A stretch of DNA of 13,435 nt from an uncultured Methanomicrobiales archaeon (GCA_937892275.1 CALAVG010000133.1:1-13435), one strand, 5' to 3'; positions 1 to 6,934 are shown, numbered from the stretch's first letter. Numbers and translations: made by a program. Notes: generated from the letters alone by a model not told the origin.

Positions 1-187
1 GCAGCATGTATTTGCCGTCATGCTTGACTTCCCCGAAGTCGAACTTCAGTCCCTGAAGGGCAAGTGTCATCTGGATGAGCAGAGTGATCATGAGCATGGC
101 GGGTGCATCGGGATGATCGAACCCTATGACGAATCCCAGGATAATTCCCAGGATGATCCACACCTTTACGTCGAACAGTCTGTTCAT
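1..187 (-). CDS. Membrane protein, N-terminal part only (possible BASS/SBF-like transporter)
   Basis: The ATG at 187-185 overlaps the TGA of the upstream helicase gene (ATGA), and a GAGG sits 8 nt before it, so translation is probably coupled to the helicase. The 62 codons visible before the window edge begin MNRLFDVKVWIILG and hold two hydrophobic segments: about residues 8-22, and about 29-45 including the run MLMITLLIQMTLALQGLKF. A charged stretch (FDFGEVKHDGK) follows and then the sequence is cut. The arrangement of a short first helix, an Asp/His/Pro turn and a second helix ending in LQGLKF loosely recalls bile-acid:sodium symporter (SBF/BASS) proteins, but 62 residues are too few to be sure. 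It could be another multi-helix permease. That the reading frame is a real gene is well supported by the overlap and RBS; the family is a guess. Confidence 0.7.
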   Translation of the reverse strand, partial: MNRLFDVKVWIILGIILGFVIGFDHPDAPAMLMITLLIQMTLALQGLKFDFGEVKHDGKYML

Positions 188-2250
188 CTGAAGAACCTCG
201 TAGCTTCTCCAGCAGGGTCATCCGTGAGTTTGGCATCCAGCTGTTTGACGTATCTAGAAGCCCTATTGTCAAGGATTACTGCCATGCCCCTGTCGGTCTC
301 GGTCCTGATGAGACGGCCAATGGCCTGTTTCATCTTCCTGAGGGCAGGAACCTCACTCGTGTATATCCAACCTTTGCCCGCACCGTATCTCTGGTCGAAC
401 ATTGCGGACATCGCTCTCTGTTCGGAGGATGGCGGAGGATAGGGGATGCCAACTATTATCGCGAAGCACAGTTCGTCGCCTGGGAAGTCCATTCCCTCTG
501 CGACGGAACCTCCCATAACCGAAAAGAACACTCCATCCCTTCCGTTGCGGAAAGCGGCCAGGTTCTCCATGGTCTTCCTCTGGTTACGTGATTCCTCCCA
601 GTACAGGCTCTTGTTGACATGCGTCTCGAGGTAGGGCCTCATCATGCGCATGAATGAATATGATGTGAAGAATACCAGCGTGTTCTTTTGGATGGAGTTG
701 CAGAGCATCGCTATGTAGTTCTCCAGACGGTGCTGCATGGAACCATCCTTCTGCATCTCCTTCTGCTGTGTGGTGACATCGTTCACGTAGAGGACGGATC
801 TGTTCTCGGGCGGGAACGGTGACGGATAGATCCTGAATCTTGGGTTCCCTTTCAGGCCGAGGACGCGCGCATATTGGTCGAGAGGCTGCAGGGTACCGGA
901 CATGTGGATGGCACCGGGGATGCTGTTCAGGAAGAACGATATCTCGTACGGATCGATGCATTTGGCGGACAGATATTCGCCGTCCTGATCAACTTTTAGC
1001 GAACGGACGAATCTGTCAGATGCGGAAGAGCACCAGTCGCGCATCAGGAATCCGAGCGATTGGATGTCGGATACCCTGTTGTCACCTCTTTCCATGAGGA
1101 TCTCGGTCCTGGCCTCTCCGAAATCGATGACCCTCTCTATAGCGGATTCCAGGTCCTGGGATTTCATTCCGAACTTGGCCATCATGCGCTGCTCGATGTA
1201 ATCATCGGTAAGGACGACCTCCTTCTCGTTTAGGCCCAGTTTCTCAGTTGCAACGTTGCGGATCGTGTTCTTGAAGTATTCGAGGAAATCCTTCAGAGTG
1301 ACATCCGTCCAGACGGTAGGATCGCCTTTCATGGTAGTGCATTCGTCTATCGCATTGTCTACAAGGTCCCTGTTGATGATGAAACTCTCCTGGTCCCTTG
1401 CGGCATCGACGAGGTTGTGCGCTTCGTCGACAATCAGGAGCATTCCCTGTGGATTGTCCTCGAGATCTAGATTGACCATGAGATTGGAACGGATATCCGC
1501 CGAAAGGATGTGCACATATGGAACTGCCACAACATCGAACTTCTTCATCAGCTGCTTCTTCATCTCATACGGACAGACGCCGTTCTTTTCGCAGTATCTG
1601 TCCAGTTCATCGGATGTAGGGAAGTTGTTCATCACATAGTTGGTGACGTCATTGACCTCTGTCTTTATCCTGTCGAAATAACGGCATCCGCCGGCAGATC
1701 CTTTCATGCTCTTGGAGCGTTTCTCCTCGCACATCATCGACAGCACCTTGGGTGACAGGGACTCGTAGTCCTTCGTGCCTCTGAAGAGCGGGCAGGACTT
1801 GTTACGGCCGGTTATGGTCAGTCCGGATACAGGTTTGATCCTGGAGATAGCTTTCAGCTCCCTCATTACCTGGTCGCTCTGGGAGATTGTCCTTGTCAGA
1901 TAGACAATCTTCTTCCCGGTCTTCTTGGCATGCTCAAGTCCGGCGGCGAGGGATACGATGGTCTTCCCGGTACCGGTTCCGGATTCGATTATGATGTGGC
2001 GCCCTTCGTCGAGGGCCATGCGGATGTCCGAGATGATGTCGAGCTGGCATCCGCGGGGTTTGTACGGAAGATAAGGTGCATCCTTGTTCTCCTCTGCGAC
2101 GAGTTCCACCGGTTTCCTCTTGGGACCAAGGCCGTCCAGGGAGGACTGGTTGCTGATATCGTTGGGGTTCAGAGTGGCTCCGCAGGCCATGCACCTCTTG
2201 CTGTTAGGAGGCATCAGACTCTTACATTTCCTGCAGAACATCCCCATCAT
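184..2250 (-). CDS. XPD/Rad3 (DinG-like) superfamily 2 Fe-S DNA helicase with N-terminal zinc ribbon
   Basis: A 688-residue ATP-dependent helicase. In order: a zinc ribbon C6-x2-C9-x10-C20-x2-C23; Walker A GTGTGKT at 91-97; a cysteine-rich insertion with C153, C174, C189 and C226 (in NGVCPYE) in the place and spacing of the [4Fe-4S] domain of XPD; the DEAH box at 275-278 (LLIVDEAHNL); an HMSGTL motif; then the second RecA domain ending in motif VI, QAIGRLIR at 642-649. Family members unwind DNA 5' to 3' in repair, and the Fe-S domain splits the duplex; here the function is inferred. Archaeal XPD is usually shorter and lacks the zinc ribbon, so this is a variant or a DinG-like paralog. The ATG at 2250 is chosen because a TATA element lies 23 nt upstream (leaderless) and the zinc ribbon begins at once. 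An insertion sequence lies about 90 bp beyond the promoter. A membrane protein gene overlaps its stop. Confidence 0.9.
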   Translation of the reverse strand: MMGMFCRKCKSLMPPNSKRCMACGATLNPNDISNQSSLDGLGPKRKPVELVAEENKDAPYLPYKPRGCQLDIISDIRMALDEGRHIIIESGTGTGKTIVSLAAGLEHAKKTGKKIVYLTRTISQSDQVMRELKAISRIKPVSGLTITGRNKSCPLFRGTKDYESLSPKVLSMMCEEKRSKSMKGSAGGCRYFDRIKTEVNDVTNYVMNNFPTSDELDRYCEKNGVCPYEMKKQLMKKFDVVAVPYVHILSADIRSNLMVNLDLEDNPQGMLLIVDEAHNLVDAARDQESFIINRDLVDNAIDECTTMKGDPTVWTDVTLKDFLEYFKNTIRNVATEKLGLNEKEVVLTDDYIEQRMMAKFGMKSQDLESAIERVIDFGEARTEILMERGDNRVSDIQSLGFLMRDWCSSASDRFVRSLKVDQDGEYLSAKCIDPYEISFFLNSIPGAIHMSGTLQPLDQYARVLGLKGNPRFRIYPSPFPPENRSVLYVNDVTTQQKEMQKDGSMQHRLENYIAMLCNSIQKNTLVFFTSYSFMRMMRPYLETHVNKSLYWEESRNQRKTMENLAAFRNGRDGVFFSVMGGSVAEGMDFPGDELCFAIIVGIPYPPPSSEQRAMSAMFDQRYGAGKGWIYTSEVPALRKMKQAIGRLIRTETDRGMAVILDNRASRYVKQLDAKLTDDPAGEATRFFR

Positions 2251-2273
2251 GTTTTCGGGGATTCTTCACTTCG

Positions 2274-2279
2274 ATATAA
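2274..2279 (-). promoter_or_regulatory. TATA element of the helicase gene (leaderless)
   Basis: TTATAT on the minus strand, with 23 nt between it and the ATG at 2250. Archaeal transcription starts about 22-27 nt past the box, so the mRNA would begin at or next to the start codon. No Shine-Dalgarno sequence is visible, which fits a leaderless message. Confidence 0.6.
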
Positions 2280-2372
2280 GACCTGCCCTCTGCCGTTGGA
2301 AATGGTAAAGTTGTATGGATTGTTCTTGTTGGTTTCCCAATTGCCAATTTGAAATTAATTATTCTAATTATA

Positions 2373-2399
2373 GTATCTTACCTAACTTTTTACAATAAT
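2373..2399. repeat. IS630 terminal inverted repeat, transposase 3' side
   Basis: The reverse complement matches 3450-3476 at 25 of 27 positions. The transposase stop codon (2390-2392) lies inside this repeat. Confidence 0.9.
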
Positions 2400-2896
2400 T
2401 CTGGATAAAAAACAGATCTCCACCATCCTGCGTATGTAGACTTAGAGGCCTCTTCAAGGAATCTGGCCTCCATCTCTCCGACCAGTTGATCCCTATCCAG
2501 GAACATGTTCTTGGATACCACACGTTTCAGGCTCTTCCATATGAACTCAATAGGATTGAGTTGAGGACTGTACGGAGGAAGATACACCAATCTGATATCA
2601 AGCGAATCAGCTAGTTCTCTGACGGCGGCGGCACGGTGCGTCATACAATTATCCAGGACCATCACGATGGTCCTGTCACCGTTCGCAGAGCGAACAGCTC
2701 TCAGGAAATCCATCATGTCCTCCTTCTTCGATTCCATAGGGGCTTGAAGCACCGGGATTCCATTGAGCGGGTAGAATCCGAATAGATTCGCGCGTAACTT
2801 GTTGGTGTTCCTTACGACATGCGGCTTCTCCGGACACCAAAGACGGACGGTATTTGCGGTCGTCTGAGGTGAGCTCTCATCTTGGAAACCGATCAC
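2390..2896 (-). CDS. IS630 transposase, ORF B (DDE catalytic domain)
   Basis: 168 residues counted from the GTG at 2896, but the frame is open up to the A7 tract at 2938-2944 and is probably made only as a -1 frameshift product with ORF A. It holds the catalytic triad of the IS630/Tc1-mariner DDE domain: D in GFQDESS (residue 6), D in MVLDNCMTH, and E in the signature PPYSPQLNPIEFIW. The upstream part of the frame (RLVDALDNLTTDEFV) matches what normally precedes the first catalytic Asp. No RBS precedes 2896. The joined A-B protein would be about 347 residues, the usual size of IS630 transposases. It cuts and pastes the element at TA sites. All catalytic residues are present, so activity is plausible if the shift occurs. 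Confidence 0.85.
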   Translation of the reverse strand: MIGFQDESSPQTTANTVRLWCPEKPHVVRNTNKLRANLFGFYPLNGIPVLQAPMESKKEDMMDFLRAVRSANGDRTIVMVLDNCMTHRAAAVRELADSLDIRLVYLPPYSPQLNPIEFIWKSLKRVVSKNMFLDRDQLVGEMEARFLEEASKSTYAGWWRSVFYPELL

Positions 2897-2910
2897 GAAT
2901 TCATCCGTAG

Positions 2911-3432
2911 TTAGGTTGTCCAGAGCATCAACGAGTCTTTTTTTAAAACCGCCTCGGCGTCTGCCGGGCGGCGATAATCCTTGGGATATGGTTTTGCATG
3001 ACGCATACCCATTGATTTCAATATCACGTGAACCTGTTTTTCGCTGTATTCCACGCCGAAATGATCCTTGATGTACTGCCTAACGGTCTTGGTGTCCGAT
3101 GGCCATGCGGACAGCATGTCCTTCAGCTCTGACTTCTGTTCTTCAGACAACTTGGATCTGGGCCCTCCTTTGAAATCGGGCACCAGTCCCTCCATACCCT
3201 TGGCGTTCCATTGTTTCTGAACATTGTAACCAGTCTTCGTGGTGAAACCAACTGCATGGGATGCCTCCTCGACAGAGAAACCACCGTATCTCAAACGAAC
3301 GAACGTCACACGTTGGAGAAGTCTCTCTAACTTCTTCATGCTTTTAACGCTCTCAGAAAGCTGGCGCTCTCTGTCCTGAAGCTCATCTAACGGTAGGTGC
3401 TTCACGATTTGTAGCTCTTCTGGCCTTGCCAT
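2911..3432 (-). CDS. IS630 transposase, ORF A (DNA-binding helix-turn-helix domain)
   Basis: 173 residues from the ATG at 3432. Residues 35-85 (including YGGFSVEEASHAVGFTTKTG) are a helix-turn-helix of the kind IS630 transposases use to bind their inverted repeats. Residues 95-150 form a second, winged-helix-like DNA-binding part (EEQKSELKDML, then VHVILKSMGMRHAKPYP). The zero frame runs through a TTTT-A7-G tract near codon 165 and ends 8 codons later, before any catalytic residue, so ORF A alone cannot transpose. It may act as a repressor or binding factor, as short products of other frameshifted IS elements do (analogy only). The coding start lies 18 nt inside the right-hand inverted repeat arm. 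Confidence 0.88.
   Translation of the reverse strand: MARPEELQIVKHLPLDELQDRERQLSESVKSMKKLERLLQRVTFVRLRYGGFSVEEASHAVGFTTKTGYNVQKQWNAKGMEGLVPDFKGGPRSKLSEEQKSELKDMLSAWPSDTKTVRQYIKDHFGVEYSEKQVHVILKSMGMRHAKPYPKDYRRPADAEAVLKKDSLMLWTT
2938..2948 (-). promoter_or_regulatory. Candidate -1 frameshift (slippery) site in the transposase
   Basis: On the minus strand the sequence is TTTT followed by seven A and then G, read in the ORF A frame as GTT TTA AAA AAA GAC. T TTA AAA and A AAA AAA both fit the X XXY YYZ pattern. Sliding back one base gives AAA AGA CTC, which continues without a stop into the catalytic domain. A simple base-insertion mutation in the A run would look the same. Confidence 0.6.
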
Positions 3433-3449
3433 AAAGGTTTATCGCTTTC

Positions 3450-3476
3450 ATTATTGAAATAAGTTAGGTAAGATAC
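3450..3476. repeat. IS630 terminal inverted repeat, transposase 5' side
   Basis: Partner of 2373-2399; followed by TA at 3477-3478. It probably also carries or borders the transposase promoter, since the ORF A start is 18 bp inside it. Confidence 0.9.
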
Positions 3477-3522
3477 TATAATTCGAATTAACGGACCTTC
3501 ATGTTCCGATAAGTATGGACAT

Positions 3523-3541
3523 GGGCCGGAAGATCCGGCCC
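3523..3541 (-). terminator. Hairpin after the membrane paralog operon
   Basis: A perfect 7-bp stem, GGGCCGG/CCGGCCC, with a 5-nt loop, 18 nt past the stop codon of the second paralog gene. No T-tract follows on the minus strand, so it may be a 3' end stabiliser rather than a true terminator. Confidence 0.4.
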
Positions 3542-3558
3542 AGTCTGTATAGGTTTGA

Positions 3559-4560
3559 TCAGCTCTGTTTCTTCGCTTTTGCTGCAGCGGCTTTGTATCT
3601 GATGAGGTCGATGTATCCCTTGGTGATCTCGTCCTCGGCGACCACTTTGACATCGGCGAACATTCCTTCCTGTCCGTAGAATCTGATCTTGGTCACCTTG
3701 CCCTCATCGTTCTTGAACAGGATCGTCTGTTCCACTACCATCGACATTATGATGTTGTAGGAATCGGTACCCTTGTTGCGCACGGTCAGATGGAGCCTTT
3801 CATCATCCTTCCACTTCTGAAGTAACATCTCGGTCGCCGTCCAACGGCTGTGCAGACCAATCGTGGTCTCGCGCTCTATGGGTCCGTTGTCGAGATGTGT
3901 CCACTCGGGGCCGTCGCCGATATCTGTCAGCCTGCTGACATCATTCCTGTCCACATAGACCTCGGGATCCGAGACCATACTATCGTAGAGTACATCGGAA
4001 TTGGTCCTGAGCCTCCTGAGGAACGATGTGATCATCATCTCAGGCCTGGTGAGGATGAAGATGAACGCTCCGTGCTCTATCGCCATGATGAGGTTGGTCC
4101 AGTCGAGGGATGTGAGATCGTCACCTCTGCGCACCACGGCCAGGAACAGGTACAGCTCCAGGATACTGATGACGGCGAGACATACGATGCTCTTCGCACT
4201 TCCCGTCTTCAAACCTATGGCCATAGATGCTGAGTGGTACACGAGCACCACACCTGTGACCACGTATAGCAAGGAAGCGACGAAATTATCCGACTCTTCG
4301 CTCGAGAATGCCCTCTCTATATCTGCCAGTATGATTGTGAAACCGATTAGGAACAGACAGAAGGCGACACCAATCATCTTCTTCTCCCTGAAGTAGACGA
4401 TGGCAACGAGTCCTCCGAGAATACCTACGATGATCGAAAGGATTCCTCCCACGTTAATCGGATTGCCCGCTATCGTGAATGCCAATACGAACAGCTGATT
4501 GATGATCAGCAGCACTCCGATTGTCGAAATGTACACTTCGCTCTTCTTCATCGTCTTCAT
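3559..4560 (-). CDS. Six-helix membrane protein with cytosolic C-terminal domain (paralog 2), function unknown
   Basis: 333 residues, not recognised. Six hydrophobic segments fill about residues 8-175, followed by a hydrophilic domain of about 155 residues. The soluble domain shares with the upstream gene product the pattern W-[ST]-x-[VL]-D-[DN]-GP-[VI]-E, then TA-x2-M-[IL]-[ML]-QKWKD and a beta-like [YH][FL]TV segment, so the two are diverged paralogs. The tail (RYKAAAAKAKKQS) is Lys/Ala-rich, as in cytosolic ends. The start ATG overlaps the TGA of the upstream gene (ATGA) and is preceded by a strong GGAGGTG 5 nt away, so the two are co-translated and perhaps form a heteromer. The soluble domain could be a sensor or binding domain; no catalytic motif was seen. 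Confidence 0.85.
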   Translation of the reverse strand: MKTMKKSEVYISTIGVLLIINQLFVLAFTIAGNPINVGGILSIIVGILGGLVAIVYFREKKMIGVAFCLFLIGFTIILADIERAFSSEESDNFVASLLYVVTGVVLVYHSASMAIGLKTGSAKSIVCLAVISILELYLFLAVVRRGDDLTSLDWTNLIMAIEHGAFIFILTRPEMMITSFLRRLRTNSDVLYDSMVSDPEVYVDRNDVSRLTDIGDGPEWTHLDNGPIERETTIGLHSRWTATEMLLQKWKDDERLHLTVRNKGTDSYNIIMSMVVEQTILFKNDEGKVTKIRFYGQEGMFADVKVVAEDEITKGYIDLIRYKAAAAKAKKQS

Positions 4561-5549
4561 GCGGACACCTCCTCTAACTCTGCGGGCATGACCGATATGT
4601 TGGATAGCATTGTACCATCAGCGTACAGACGGATGTTCATGAACTTATCATCGTCAGCATCATCCGCCACCGCATCCGTGACCGAGAACCTGTTGGCCTG
4701 GAGTATGGTACCGTCATCGTTGGTCGAGACCGTGAAGTAGATCCTGTCCGAATCTTTCCATTTCTGCATGATCATGACGGCTGTGACCTTATCTTCCGCC
4801 AAGCGGAGTCTCTTCTCGCATTCCACGGGACCTCCGTCATCCACCTCGGACCACGAGGACCTGTCATCGAACATGTGCTTGATGGCCTTGGCATCCTCCC
4901 TCGGGATGTACATTCCAGGGGTCAGGGTGTACATGACACGCATATCGTCCATCTTCCTCACGGACTTCTCCTCCCAAGAGCTGAATCTGAACTCATCGCT
5001 GTCCATAATAACGAGGATCAGAAGATACTGGATCAGATACACCACGGTGACGATGATATCGGTGACATCTATTTCTAGCTCGTCACCGGCGACCACATAC
5101 GATACGAGGGCCGCTGCCATGATCAAGGCCAGCGCGGCCGAACCTAATGTCATTCCGAAACGGCCTCTCGACACGTCCTGAAGGTAGCTGTAACCTGAAT
5201 AGACCAGGTTCGCACCCATCACTACCATGACGATGGCCACTATGAAGGGCAGATCCGAAGGACTGCCTAACATAGGGAAAGAGGCAATTATCCTTGCAAT
5301 ACCAAGAGATAACGCATAGAATCCTACCGACCTCATCAGATTCCTTTTCGGGTCGAATATGATGAAAAGACCCATTCCTATCTTTACAATCGCCACTGCA
5401 GTATCGGTCAATACGGTGTCCGTGTTCCCGAACACGGTCATATTTGCAACATCGATCAAACCGGAAATGATGATGATACCTGCAAGGATGAACGATATCC
5501 TGTTCTTGGCAACGGCAATGATTGCCTGTGCGGTCTCCTGTGTTGACAT
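4557..5549 (-). CDS. Six-helix membrane protein with cytosolic C-terminal domain (paralog 1), function unknown
   Basis: 330 residues, not recognised. Hydrophobic segments lie at about 16-36, 48-65, 73-90, 99-120, 131-153 and 163-183, then a soluble domain (186-330) with MYIPREDAKAI, GPVECEKRLRL and MIMQKWKDSDRIYFTV, which align with VYVDRNDVSRL, GPIERETTIGL and MLLQKWKDDERLHLTV of the next gene. An acidic run (VADDADDDK) lies near residue 290. It starts the operon: a TATA element is 23 nt upstream of the ATG and there is no RBS, so the mRNA is probably leaderless. A MITE-like element has inserted directly upstream, at this TATA box. The last codons hold GGAGGTG, the RBS of the following gene. 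A paired membrane sensor or a small transport complex are possible; nothing in the sequence decides. Confidence 0.87.
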   Translation of the reverse strand: MSTQETAQAIIAVAKNRISFILAGIIIISGLIDVANMTVFGNTDTVLTDTAVAIVKIGMGLFIIFDPKRNLMRSVGFYALSLGIARIIASFPMLGSPSDLPFIVAIVMVVMGANLVYSGYSYLQDVSRGRFGMTLGSAALALIMAAALVSYVVAGDELEIDVTDIIVTVVYLIQYLLILVIMDSDEFRFSSWEEKSVRKMDDMRVMYTLTPGMYIPREDAKAIKHMFDDRSSWSEVDDGGPVECEKRLRLAEDKVTAVMIMQKWKDSDRIYFTVSTNDDGTILQANRFSVTDAVADDADDDKFMNIRLYADGTMLSNISVMPAELEEVSA

Positions 5550-5572
5550 TGGGAGAAGGACGGCATTCTTCG

Positions 5573-5580
5573 TATTTATT
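5573..5580 (-). promoter_or_regulatory. TATA element of the paralog operon, also the left target duplication
   Basis: AATAAATA on the minus strand, 23 nt before the ATG at 5549, which suits a leaderless transcript. The same 8 bases recur at 5773-5780 beyond the inserted element, so the box has been duplicated by insertion and everything upstream of it, including the BRE position, is now element sequence. Confidence 0.55.
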
Positions 5581-5581
5581 G

Positions 5582-5605
5582 GAGCTTAGTGACCAGCGTG
5601 TTGGT
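5582..5605. repeat. MITE inverted repeat, left arm
   Basis: 24 bases from GAGCTTAGTGACC to GTGTTGGT, exactly the reverse complement of 5748-5771. Confidence 0.92.
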
Positions 5606-5747
5606 GATATGGTGGTCGCATCGATATCGCTGAGCTACAGTCCCTTCGCAAATATGGTAGAGGCCGATCCGGAGAGTTCATAGGCACCAGTACAGGATCC
5701 AACCGCATGGGAAAGATCATCGTGGTCACTTCTCAAGCAAGACTGGT

Positions 5748-5771
5748 ACCAACACGCTGGTCACTAAGCTC
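5748..5771. repeat. MITE inverted repeat, right arm
   Basis: Perfect reverse complement of 5582-5605. The duplicated octamer TATTTATT follows at 5773-5780. Confidence 0.92.
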
Positions 5772-5798
5772 ATATTTATTCGTAAGAGGGTTCAGTCA

Positions 5799-5816
5799 GA
5801 TACGGCATCCCGCATC
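5799..5816 (-). terminator. Weak hairpin after the aldo/keto reductase gene
   Basis: A 7-bp stem with one G-U pair (GATGCGG/CCGTATC on the minus strand) and a 4-nt loop, beginning 5 nt after the stop codon. No T-tract follows, so its role as a terminator is uncertain. Confidence 0.25.
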
Positions 5817-5821
5817 ACTGT

Positions 5822-6934
5822 TCACTCGAAGACTTTGATGCTCTTATCCAACTCATCGCGGATGAGGATGTGCTGAGGACAGACCTTCTCGCATTCTCCG
5901 CATTTTATGCAGTCCTTCGCATACTTCTTCCCGTGCATGCCAACGAGCCAGTTCAGCTGGCCGGTGGAGAATTCCTTGTTCCCGTAGAGGATCACCTGAT
6001 TGACCGCCTGGAACGTTCCGGATATGCCGATGTCGTGAGGACATACCTTCGCACAGTAGTCGCATGAGGTGCATGGCACGATGGGATATGTGGACAAGAC
6101 CTCCGATGCCTCCTTTATGGTGTCCCTCTGCTGGGGCGTGAGATTAACGAATCCCTTCATGCGGGAGAGGTTGTCCTTCATCTGATCGACATCCGACATT
6201 CCCGACAGGACCGTTATGACCCCTTCGAGGTCCGCACAGAACCTAAGTGCCCATGAGGCACAGCTACTGTCTGGCTCTTTGTCCTTGAACACCTTCTCGA
6301 CCTTCTCCGGAGGCTTCGCCAGGAGGCCTCCCTTCACCGGCTCCATCACGATCACGGGCTTCCCGTACTTCCTTGACAGTTCGTAGACCTTCCTGGACTG
6401 GATGGCGTTGCTCTCCCAATCCGCGTAATTGATCTGAAGCTGTACGAACTCCGCCTCGGGGTGCGATTTGAGGATGGGTTCTAGATCATCCACGGTTGCA
6501 TGGAACGAGAATCCCAAATGCCTGATCTTGCCTTCCCTCTTCTTCTCTAGGAAATAGTTCCAGAGATCCCATTTCTCGAACGGTTCTGTCCTGTCGTTAC
6601 CAAGATTGTGTAGAAGATAGAAATCGATGTGATCGGTGCCCAATCTCTCCAAGGAGGTCTCGAACTGTGCCTCGGCCTCCTCCTTCGTTCCGACCCTCCA
6701 TGCGGCATCCTTGGTGGCAAGGTAATAGCTGTCACGGGGATACCTCTCCACGAGCGCCTCCCTGATGGCCTCCTCGCTTCCGGGATACGCCCATGCGGTA
6801 TCGAAGTAATTGAAACCAGCCTGCAAGAAGAGATCCACCATCTCCTTGACCTGTTCTATGTCGATCTTCCCATCCTTCTGGGGAAGACGCATGAGACCGA
6901 AACCGAGCTTTCCGATGTTCTCAGTGATTGTCAT
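5822..6934 (-). CDS. Aldo/keto reductase with C-terminal 2[4Fe-4S] ferredoxin domain (COG1453 type)
   Basis: 370 residues. Residues 1-280 are an aldo/keto reductase TIM barrel: GFGLMRLP near the start, then the tetrad D45, Y50, K75 and H109 (in FDTAWAYPGSE, LATK and FYLLHN), followed by QINYAD and MEPVKGG. Residues 288-298 (C288, C291, C294, C298) and 342-352 (C342, C345, C348, C352) each give CxxCxxCxxxCP, the pattern of two [4Fe-4S] clusters, spaced by about 44 residues. Such fusions are common in anaerobes and are thought to pass electrons between ferredoxin-type carriers and a carbonyl or related substrate; the true substrate is unknown. The protein is cytosolic, with no signal peptide. 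The ATG at 6934 has GAGGT 6 nt upstream, unlike the leaderless genes around it. It lies 79 bp after the membrane protein gene, and no obvious TATA box is seen between, so read-through from that gene is possible. Confidence 0.92.
   Translation of the reverse strand: MTITENIGKLGFGLMRLPQKDGKIDIEQVKEMVDLFLQAGFNYFDTAWAYPGSEEAIREALVERYPRDSYYLATKDAAWRVGTKEEAEAQFETSLERLGTDHIDFYLLHNLGNDRTEPFEKWDLWNYFLEKKREGKIRHLGFSFHATVDDLEPILKSHPEAEFVQLQINYADWESNAIQSRKVYELSRKYGKPVIVMEPVKGGLLAKPPEKVEKVFKDKEPDSSCASWALRFCADLEGVITVLSGMSDVDQMKDNLSRMKGFVNLTPQQRDTIKEASEVLSTYPIVPCTSCDYCAKVCPHDIGISGTFQAVNQVILYGNKEFSTGQLNWLVGMHGKKYAKDCIKCGECEKVCPQHILIRDELDKSIKVFE

Larger units (their letters stand above)
2373..3476 (-). mobile_element. 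Complete IS630-family insertion sequence, about 1.1 kb
   Basis: The element carries a transposase in two overlapping frames and is bounded by terminal inverted repeats 2373-2399 and 3450-3476. These arms are 27 nt long and match at 25 positions; the outer 15 (GTATCTTACCTAACT) are identical. Each end is followed by TA (2371-2372 and 3477-3478), as expected for IS630/Tc1-mariner transposases, which duplicate a TA target. Removing the element rebuilds a 12-bp palindrome, AATTATATAATT, around the target TA, which explains why the apparent repeat runs on to 2366 and 3483. It lies between the 3' end of the membrane paralog genes and the helicase promoter, transcribed in the same direction, and interrupts no gene. 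Near-intact repeats and frames suggest a recent arrival. Confidence 0.9.
5581..5772. mobile_element. MITE-like non-autonomous element, 192 bp, with 8-bp target duplication
   Basis: A 24-bp perfect inverted repeat bounds a 142-bp interior. Immediately outside the one-base-longer ends, the same 8 bases TATTTATT stand at 5573-5580 and 5773-5780 as a direct repeat, the expected footprint of transposition. The interior has no reading frame longer than about 45 codons and none that I recognise, so the element would depend on a transposase supplied elsewhere. Eight-base duplications are usual for IS1595, IS66 and IS256 families; I cannot tell which parent fits. It is not related to the IS630 element in this window (different ends, different target). 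The insertion lies in the promoter of the paralog operon and downstream of the aldo/keto reductase gene. Confidence 0.75.

Noticed and set aside
5606..5655. tRNA-like TAGCTCAGC on the minus strand inside the MITE-like element
   Set aside because: There is no matching D-stem (GAGC), no anticodon stem and no T-arm consensus at the right distance, and it runs into the inverted repeat.
5582..5771. Invertible promoter switch (inverted repeats as recombination sites)
   Set aside because: The flanking 8-bp direct repeat points to transposition, no recombinase gene is nearby, and no promoter was recognised in the interior. Not fully excluded.
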